Origin: Monomorium pharaonis
Lineage: Eukaryota; Arthropoda; Insecta; Hymenoptera; Formicidae
NCBI RefSeq assembly: GCF_013373865.1
Contig: NC_050468.1
Location: 2,507,978 to 2,571,977, forward strand
DNA: 64,000 nt
Direction: 5' to 3'
The translations under genes were made by a program, and so were the position numbers. Below, piece after piece: positions 58,228-64,000 of this stretch. Positions within the stretch are counted from its first letter, which is position 1. Every line of letters begins with the position of its first letter. Under the pieces are notes generated by a model. That model was not told where the DNA came from, searched no databases, and was given only the letters and a program-made list of their open reading frames with translations.

Positions 58228-59169
58228 TTACGCGCCGGTGTCCGGGCTGGCGGTAGACTGGGAGGCCCCCTGGTTCTCCTCGGCCTGCTTGGCGTTTCCC
58301 GGCGTGCCGTGGCAGTTCCGGGTGAGTACCCCCTCCTTCCCGCACTGCGAGCAGAATAATTTCGGGGGTCTCTTACAGAAGCGGCGGGTATGTCCTCGTT
58401 GCCCGCAACCCCAGCAGCACTCGCGGGAGTCGTATGCAGGGATGATGGCGGCGGCGGCGGTCTTCGGCTTCTCCTTGCCCTTCGGTGGTTGGTATTCCCG
58501 TTCATAGCGCCTGGCGCGCTCGTAGTCATCGGTGAGCCGCAGTAGTCCCGGGAGGTCGAGGAAGTCATTGCGGCGCGCATATAAGTGGTATTCCGGCCGC
58601 AAGTTATGATAGATGCGCTGCAGGCGGTCTTCCGCGGTTATCCCTCCGTGGCGGCGCATCAAAGTCTGGAGTGCTGTCACATACTTCCGTGCGGTCTCGT
58701 TCGGCCTCTGCGTCCTGCGGGCGATTTCGGCCTCTAGTTCGAAGCGGGTCTTGGTGGGCACGAAGTATCGCCGGAAATCTTTTTCGAAGTCCGCCCAGCT
58801 CCTCCAGTCGTCCCGGTTGTTGCGGTACCAGAGTAGCGCCTGGTCTTTAAAAAGCAGCGGGAGGCACCGTTGTAACTGTGCCTGCGTCAGCCCGTAGCTG
58901 AGGCGTAGATCCTCAAGGCGCTCTAGGAAGGCGACGCCGTCTTTTCCGTCAAACTGGCATCCCCACTTGCGGACGGTATCTAGTAGTGCGGCGGTGTCCA
59001 AGAAGGTACCCCGGCGTCGTGTTCGGGGGGTCCCTCGGACAGTCTCTCTCTCGTCCGCGCTGCTGTCGTCGGCCGTGGTCCCTCCGTCCATCATTTCCTG
59101 TTTGGCTGGTCCGTCGGTGCGGAGTTTATCGCTCGTGGTCGGCATTATCGCGGTATTTTGCCTATTCAT
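58228..59169 (-). CDS. gag: gag of gypsy element 2
   Basis: The intact 313-codon ORF has its ATG 8 bases after the primer site. The middle (about residues 70-210) is a retrotransposon capsid: FDGKDGVAFLERLEDLRLSY, LLFKDQALLWYRNNR, DFEKDFRRYFVPTK, NETARKYVTALQTLMRRHGG. Near the C terminus are two knuckle-like motifs. CWGCGQRGHTRRFC is a normal CCHC box. CSQCGKEGVLTRNC has Val where His is expected, so it may not bind zinc. Pol lies in the -1 frame and overlaps the gag end. Confidence 0.92.
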   Translation of the reverse strand: MNRQNTAIMPTTSDKLRTDGPAKQEMMDGGTTADDSSADERETVRGTPRTRRRGTFLDTAALLDTVRKWGCQFDGKDGVAFLERLEDLRLSYGLTQAQLQRCLPLLFKDQALLWYRNNRDDWRSWADFEKDFRRYFVPTKTRFELEAEIARRTQRPNETARKYVTALQTLMRRHGGITAEDRLQRIYHNLRPEYHLYARRNDFLDLPGLLRLTDDYERARRYEREYQPPKGKEKPKTAAAAIIPAYDSRECCWGCGQRGHTRRFCKRPPKLFCSQCGKEGVLTRNCHGTPGNAKQAEENQGASQSTASPDTGA

Positions 59170-59176
59170 TCAACCA

Positions 59177-59194
59177 GTCCCTGTTCGGGCGCCA
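59177..59194 (-). promoter_or_regulatory. Primer-binding site, tRNA-Lys
   Basis: On the minus strand, 3 bases after the LTR, lies TGGCGCCCGAACAGGGAC. It matches the complement of the tRNA-Lys(UUU) 3' end used by lentiviruses, and reported for Osvaldo-type elements, at all 18 positions. Confidence 0.92.
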
Positions 59195-59197
59195 TTT

Positions 59198-60226
59198 TGT
59201 AACCGTGAATTTTCAATTGTGATGGGCTACGGATAGCCGCGGTTAATTCAGGATTCGGGCGGCGGGCTGGTTGAATGAATGACGAAGGCAAACGGTATAT
59301 GTTTAACAATAGTATTTATTCTAATATATATCCTAGCTAATATATACAAAGTCCCTACTCTGACAACTTACAACTAAGATCTCGCTATGCGAGTCGCGGG
59401 CGATTGGTTATGGCGACGTGTGTCGCGGAGCGCATGTGCGCGTTGATTACTCGGCGCCGGATTGGCTGCGGCGGGCGTACGACCCGTGTATCGGTCGGTG
59501 CGTCGATCGGCGTTAGCGGCCGGTCTTACGGATTACAATGCTCGTGGCGGTGTAACCGCGGCGGTGTAATGTGTGGCGGCGTTCGTGTCGGTCGCGGTGG
59601 TAGCCGGGTTGGCTGCGGCGTTACGGTCGCGGCTGCGCGGTACGGTGCGGCGTTCGCATTCGCTGAGTCGGTCGGTGCGGCGTCACGATTGGTTGCGGCG
59701 GTGCGCGACTGCGCGGTACGGCGCGGAGCTCGGCTCGACAGCCACGGTGATCAGCTGTTCGACGATCAGCTGTTATTATCGTCGAGGATCATCCCGCGTG
59801 GATGATCCTCCGCGTCGGCGGTTTCCCCTCAGTACGGGGTCCCCGTGTGCGGTCGGGATCGGTAGCTCAATACGCGTACCGGGATCCGGGTGTCGAGCGG
59901 GGCGGTGTTTTGCCACTCACAGCGTGGCGCGAGGAAGCGCTCAATGCGCGCTAGTGAAGGAAGCCGGGTTTGCGGTTATGTTCGGCACTCAGTGCGTGCT
60001 CTGGATACTCAGCTCAATTCGCTGAGTGGATCGGTCGGCTCAGTACGCTAGACCGGGGAGATCTGATTCCTTATCACCAGCGGAGGGCTTTTATAGCCCC
60101 CGTTTGGTGACAAGAGGAGCGGAGATGTGCGGGGAGACCGAGATAAGCGGAGAGGACTACACGAGGTAGGAGGGTAACGGCCTCGTATCTATATGCCTTA
60201 ACGTGGCGGAGGAACGGCTCGTTACA
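59198..60226 (-). repeat. 5' LTR of gypsy element 2
   Basis: It is identical to the 3' LTR except at about four sites: near 59252, 59362, 59481 and 59894. On the minus strand a TATAAAAG box (60088-60095) lies about 130 bases into the LTR, and AATAAA (59315-59320) lies about 115 bases from its end. A short U3, a long R and a short U5 are inferred from this. Confidence 0.95.
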
Positions 60227-60912
60227 ATTTTTTAAAAATATTATAAATATTTTATACATATTTTATATGAGTGAGTTCTAAATGCGCACAGATCGAAACG
60301 GACACCACCAATCAAATTCTATAATTTTATTCTAACTCTAATTAACTCAGCAATCTGATTGATGGTGTTCGTTTCGATCAGTAAGCATCTGGGATGTTCC
60401 CTATTATATATACATGAAGAAAAAATCTTTATTCAACATATTATTAAAATATGGACTAAATATTTTATACAATATTTATGGTAAATAAAAAATAAAGATT
60501 TGTAGTAATATTTTGTAAATATTTATGAATATTTTATAAACATTTTTATAATATTTATGATAAATCTTTACGATCTGTTAAATCTAAGACCACAAAAATA
60601 TTCATAAAATATTTGGATAAATATTTATAAAATATTTAAATAAATATTATAAATATTTTATAAATATTTTATAAATATTGCGTTCTATCTGAGGATAATT
60701 TAGCGTTATCAAAAGAACAGAGCAAAAACATATTTTTATAAGTTATTTCACATGTTATTTCGCATATGTAAAAATCAGGAAAAAAACTGTAAATTTATAT
60801 TTATTTATAAAAATATTAGTTAACTACAAGTTTCATGTTTCTCGCATCTATTAAACTGATCTATAACAAATATGTATTCATGAGCATGAAGTGTTCATGG
60901 ATCATCACAAAG
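60227..60912. other. A+T-rich interval with ATAAATATTTATAAA repeats
   Basis: It is made of variants of TATAAATATTTTATAAATA with no ORF, apart from a small hairpin MITE at 60278-60392. Similar sequence flanks the other side of gypsy 2 (53060-53100), as expected if the element landed in it. Confidence 0.6.
60278..60392. mobile_element. Short hairpin MITE, family J, copy 2
   Basis: The left arm AAATGCGCACAGATCGAAAC and the right arm, ending AGTAAGCATCTGGGA, are inverses with several mismatches. It matches the element at 19516-19632 in its ends and size. Confidence 0.65.
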
Positions 60913-61060
60913 TGCTAGGTAGCGTACGATCTTTGAAGTCAAGCAACGTCGACGGCGGTTCAGAGTTGGATGGGTGACCACAGAAGTTAGGCAATTCTAA
61001 ATGTGACTATGGTGTGGTGGGTCACGATGCTTGTTAAGAAACAACGTAAATTTTTTTTTT
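60913..61060 (+). ncRNA. 5S-rRNA-derived SINE head or 5S pseudogene
   Basis: The stretch GATCTTTGAAGTCAAGCAAC, then GTCG, then CGGTTCAGAGTTGGATGGGT and GACC aligns with the middle of animal 5S rRNA. It covers the internal A box (AAGTCAAGCAACGTCG) and C box (GAGTTGGATGGGTGACC) in correct order and spacing. The 5' third is more diverged. A run of ten T at 61051-61060 is a Pol III terminator. A 5S-headed SINE (SINE3-like) or a retroposed 5S copy both fit. Confidence 0.65.
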
Positions 61061-61320
61061 TACATTATAATTATGTTATTTCGATATTTTCATAATGCAA
61101 GTACTGCATATATAGGACATGTACTCGAAATATTTTCTAAAACGTCAAAATAACGGCTTTTACTACATGGGATAGTCATAAAAATGACGTTAAAATGTTG
61201 TCTTTATTAAATGTAATCTAAAAACCTATGTTTTGTCACAAAAATAATAATAAAATACCGTCAAATGTACGATACTAGCTTCTTGAAAATGACGTCAATA
61301 ATATGAAAATAATGACGTAG
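61061..61320. other. Unassigned A+T-rich spacer
   Basis: No coding signal is seen. Words like AATGACGT recur near 61190, 61290 and 61310, next to the LINE tail. Confidence 0.4.
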
Positions 61321-61439
61321 TTAGTTAGTTAGTTAGTTCTTTATTTTGTTTCCCCTCAGGGTTACAATTTTCTTACATCCTCCAATCACACGCATACAAA
61401 ACAAACCTTAACCTCTAACTTATTACTATCTTACATCTA

Positions 61440-61954
61440 ACTTATTCTATATGAGCTGCCGCATGCCAGTCTCCTGTCCATGCCGCAACCCCTTTCTACC
61501 TCTATATACACACACACACGCTTTCCCTATCTCGGGCTTCCGTTTCCTGCTTTTTGTATCTTCTCCAACTTTCATCTTTCTTTTCTATTCTCCAATTTCT
61601 CTTTATTCAGGTGCCTCTCTACATTCTCTTTGCCATTCATTCTCTTTCATTCTCTCTCACTCTCCTCCCCCCCTCCCTTCTCTCCCTTCCTCCTCTCTCT
61701 CTCAACTATCCTCATCCACCATTCCCCCTCTCCCTCCTCCCCCAATACTCTGCCTGCCTTTTCCTGCCAGCTCCCTCCTCCTTCTGCTCCCCAATCCCTA
61801 CATCTTTCCCATACGTGCTCCCAACTCTCTATCTCTCCTCCACATAATCTACATCTCCTATCCTCCTCCCCCTCCTAATACCTTCTCTCTCTTACCTCAT
61901 TCCCCAATCTAAATCTTGCTACTCTTTGCCATCTACTTCCCCCCCAACCTTTCT
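61440..61954 (-). other. Post-RT region of the LINE
   Basis: This is purine-rich on the minus strand like the ORF before it, but every frame is interrupted. It probably encodes the decayed C terminus and 3' untranslated region. The 97-153-codon Pro/Ser/Leu-rich ORFs on the plus strand are shadows of this strand bias. Confidence 0.5.
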
Positions 61955-63606
61955 TTAGATATCCTGGAATTCCTTCACCCTATACCATTTATTATACCTT
62001 GACTCTCCTATTTTTTCCCATCTTTCCCTCTTCTGCCTTTCCTTTTCTTCTTTTTCCCACCAGCTTTCCTCCTCCTCTCCCCTCTCCCCCTCCTCCATCT
62101 CTACCCCTTTACCTTCAATGAACTCCTCTCTTTCCTCTTCCCATCCCTTCCTACCCTTTCCTCTCCTCCATCTTTCCCTTATCTCCATCAAACATTTCCT
62201 CGCCAACCTACTTCCCTTTCCTTCTATCAATCTCTTCTCAAAGCTCCACGCCCTTTTCCCTGCTCTTCCCTCTAGCTTGTCCCTCTGCATCTCCTCTCTT
62301 ATCATATACCCCGGTGTTTTCCCTTCCACTCCTAAAACCCACCTTATGTATCTCTCTTCTAATCTCTCCATATTTTCTCTCTCTTTCCATCCCCATATTT
62401 CCACCCCATAACTCATAACCGTCCACACCAATCTATAGAACAACCATAATCTTCTTTCCCAATCCTTACTAAATTTTCTCTTCCCAATCCCCCATACCTG
62501 TCCCATTACCGCTGCCGCTTTTCTAACCCTGTCTCTTACATGAGCCTCTTGTCCTCCATTCCTTTGCAGTACATAACCTAAATACTTAAATTCCCTTACC
62601 TCCTCTATTTTCTTTCCCCTCCACCTCCAATCTATCAGTTTCCATCTTCCTCCTCCCTTCCTAAATCTCATTATCTTTGTCTTTTTCACATTTAGCACCA
62701 GCCCTTTCTCCTCCATATAATCTTCCAGTCTTTCTATCATACTCCGCATTTCCCCTTCCTCCTTTGCCAATAAAACTATATCGTCCGCATATGCTAATGT
62801 GTACACCTTTTCCCCTCCCAACTCTACCCCCCCCATCTCACTCTGTTCATTTTCTCTTCCAAATCTGCTATTAGCACGTTAAATAAAATTGGACTCAAAG
62901 GACATCCCTGCCTTAACCCCCTTGCCATCCAAAACTCACTGCTTAGCTCCTCTCCCACTCTTACTCTACTCTTTGTCTCTCTCAATAATTCTTCCACTCT
63001 CTCTACCAATCCTTCTCTAATCCCTCTCTCTCTCATTGCCCCACAAAGTACTTTCCTATCCACCGAATCAAATGCTGCTTTCAAATCTACAAATAGTGCC
63101 ACCAATCTACCTTTTTCTTTTTCTATCTGCTTGTTAATCAAATAATTCAGCACGTATATATTGTCTATCGTTCCCATTCCTTTCCTAAAACCTGTCTGAT
63201 TATGTGGTATTATTTCTTTCCCTTCTATTTCTTTTTTTAACCTCTCCGCTAATATCGCTGTGTATATTTTATACGCCGTTGGCATCAGCGTCACTCCTCT
63301 GTAATCCTCCACTATCACCCCCTCTTCTCTCTTCAGTATCGGAACCACTATCCCCTCTTTCCATATCTCCGGCCACCCCTCTCCTTTCCATACTCTATTA
63401 CAGAATTCCCAAATCCATACTTTCACTCTTTCTTCCCCATATTTCCATACTTTATTTGTCACTCCATCTATCCCTGCCGCTTTTTTCCCTTTCAACCTCT
63501 TTATTACCTCTTCCACCTCCTCCCTTCTTATCTCCCCCTCTTCATCCCTCTCTCTTCCCTCCCTCCTTCCTCTTGTTACTCTCCTTTCTCCTCCCAGCAA
63601 TTCCAT
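61955..63606 (-). pseudogene. LINE reverse transcriptase, one frameshift
   Basis: The first frame (62824-63606) has VEEVIKRLKGKKAAGIDGVT, GIVVPILKREEG, DYRGVTLMPTAYKIYT, NQTGFRKGMGTIDNIYVLNY, LVALFVDLKAAFDSVDR and GLRQGCPLSPILFNVLIADL. The second frame (61955-62836) takes over at a C8 run (about 62827-62834). It has YTLAYADDIVLLAKEEGEM with the catalytic YADD, LNVKKTKIM, FKYLGYVLQRNG and a thumb segment. It then ends in a very Glu/Arg/Lys-rich tail with RYNKWYRVKEFQDI. All RT motifs are present, but a single-base length change in the homopolymer breaks the frame. Confidence 0.85.
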
Positions 63607-63640
63607 AAAATAATTCTTCCATTCCCTTCCTTCAATTCCC

Positions 63641-63934
63641 TCATTTACCCCCCCCTCTCCTTCTTTTCTCCCTGTTTACTATTTCCCACATTTGTCCTTC
63701 CGTTCTCGCCTCCTGAGCCATCCATATCCACCTTTCTGTTTCTTCCCTTTTTTTCCTCCCGCATAATTCCTGATACTCCCTTTTCGCTCTTTCATATTCC
63801 TGCTCTCTTTCCCTCCCCCTTCTCCATTCCCTCAGTTTTCTTCTTGCTATCCTCTTTCCCTCCCTGCATTCCTCATCCCACCACCCTCTACCTTTCACCC
63901 TCCCCTCTCCTCTCTTCTCTTCTATTTTTTCCAC
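63641..63934 (-). pseudogene. LINE linker between endonuclease and RT
   Basis: The 97-codon frame contains WWDEECREGKRIARRKLREW, YERAKREYQELCGRKKREE and EGQMWEIVN. It is a basic helical region typical of the stretch before the RT domain in this kind of LINE. It is in another frame from the RT ORF. The change falls near a run of nine C at about 63646-63654. Upstream sequence to 64000 is similarly biased, and the endonuclease is not in the window. Confidence 0.65.
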
Positions 63935-64000
63935 TGTTCTCTTAACCTTATCTTCTACCCTATCCCATTCCTCCTGAACCCTCTCTTCCCCTAAACTTAC

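Larger units (their letters stand above)
53101..60226 (-). mobile_element. Ty3/gypsy LTR retrotransposon 2, recent insertion
   Basis: The 7.1-kb element is on the minus strand. The LTRs are 1029 bp each, and ATTT flanks both sides (53097-53100 and 60227-60230). On the minus strand the order is LTR, tRNA-Lys primer site, gag, protease, RT, RNase H, integrase, a third ORF, polypurine tract, LTR. By eye the LTRs differ at four positions, all transitions, so the insertion is young. Pol nevertheless carries stops. The exact Lys primer site and long LTR resemble the Osvaldo/Ulysses group, which is an inference. G+C content is far higher than in the surrounding DNA. Confidence 0.93.
61321..64000 (-). 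mobile_element. Non-LTR retrotransposon (LINE), 5' end beyond window
   Basis: On the minus strand a reverse transcriptase coding region is followed by a 3' tail. The tail ends in AAAATAAAGAACTAACTAAC and about four to five ACTA units (61318-61336), a short tandem-repeat tail instead of poly(A). The coding strand is extremely purine-rich, so the plus strand reads as long CT/CCT tracts over 2.5 kb. The endonuclease would lie beyond 64000. The GCPLSP..FN form of RT motif separates it from R1 and jockey types; the clade is not assigned. Confidence 0.8.

Noticed and set aside
61451..61912. Pro/Ser/Leu-rich plus-strand ORFs up to 153 residues
   Set aside because: They are shadows of the purine-biased LINE on the other strand.

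Overview
This window looks like a transposon-rich stretch of an insect nuclear genome, and the mix of families suggests a hymenopteran, perhaps an ant. That assignment is inference. There is no operon-like gene packing. Most of the sequence is A+T-rich and non-coding. The coding sequence that can be recognised is almost all retroelement reverse transcriptase, integrase or gag. GT-AG introns, Pol III-type promoters, microsatellites and long palindromic DNA elements all point to a eukaryote. No complete, clearly conserved host gene was found. The best host-like candidate is a three-exon OB-fold (RPA70-like) gene fragment at 33.2-34.4 kb.

Layout. 0.86-6.75 kb: four long palindromic DNA elements packed end to end, each flanked by TATA. 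6.8-13.7 kb: a hairpin MITE, half-copies of a palindromic family ending in CCCTTG, a second copy of the 1.4-kb E element, a Pro-rich ORF relic with 99-bp tandem repeats, and a 71-bp tandem array with a tRNA-like SINE head. 13.7-19.8 kb: low-information DNA with a hairpin MITE and a decayed Penelope-like element (GIY-YIG side). 19.85-23.8 kb: foldback-like elements whose inverted arms are 15-17-bp minisatellites, enclosing an R1-clade LINE fragment. 23.84-29.54 kb: a complete but frameshifted Ty3/gypsy element. 29.85-32.89 kb: a 3-kb element with 0.75-kb terminal inverted repeats holding a solo LTR. 33.2-34.4 kb: RPA-like exons. 34.8-36.95 kb: a palindromic MITE, then a 70-bp-array element holding a solo LTR. 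37.7-38.85 kb: a promoter plus two-exon Pro-rich gene that is a paralogue of the relic at 8.3 kb. 38.9-48.9 kb: a second nest of palindromic elements. 49.1-53.06 kb: two solo LTRs, two hairpin elements and a frameshifted ORF followed by a histone-type stem-loop. 53.1-60.23 kb: a young Ty3/gypsy element on the minus strand (Osvaldo-like by its tRNA-Lys primer site), with LTRs differing at only about four sites. 60.9-61.06 kb: a 5S-rRNA-derived SINE head. 61.3 kb to the end: a minus-strand LINE cut by the window edge.

How the parts relate. Almost everything here is a layered record of insertions, with later elements sitting inside earlier ones. The two gypsy elements encode the usual gag-protease-RT-RNase H-integrase set in order. 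The younger one also has a third ORF of unknown function. The palindromic DNA elements encode no transposase that I can see, so they are probably non-autonomous.
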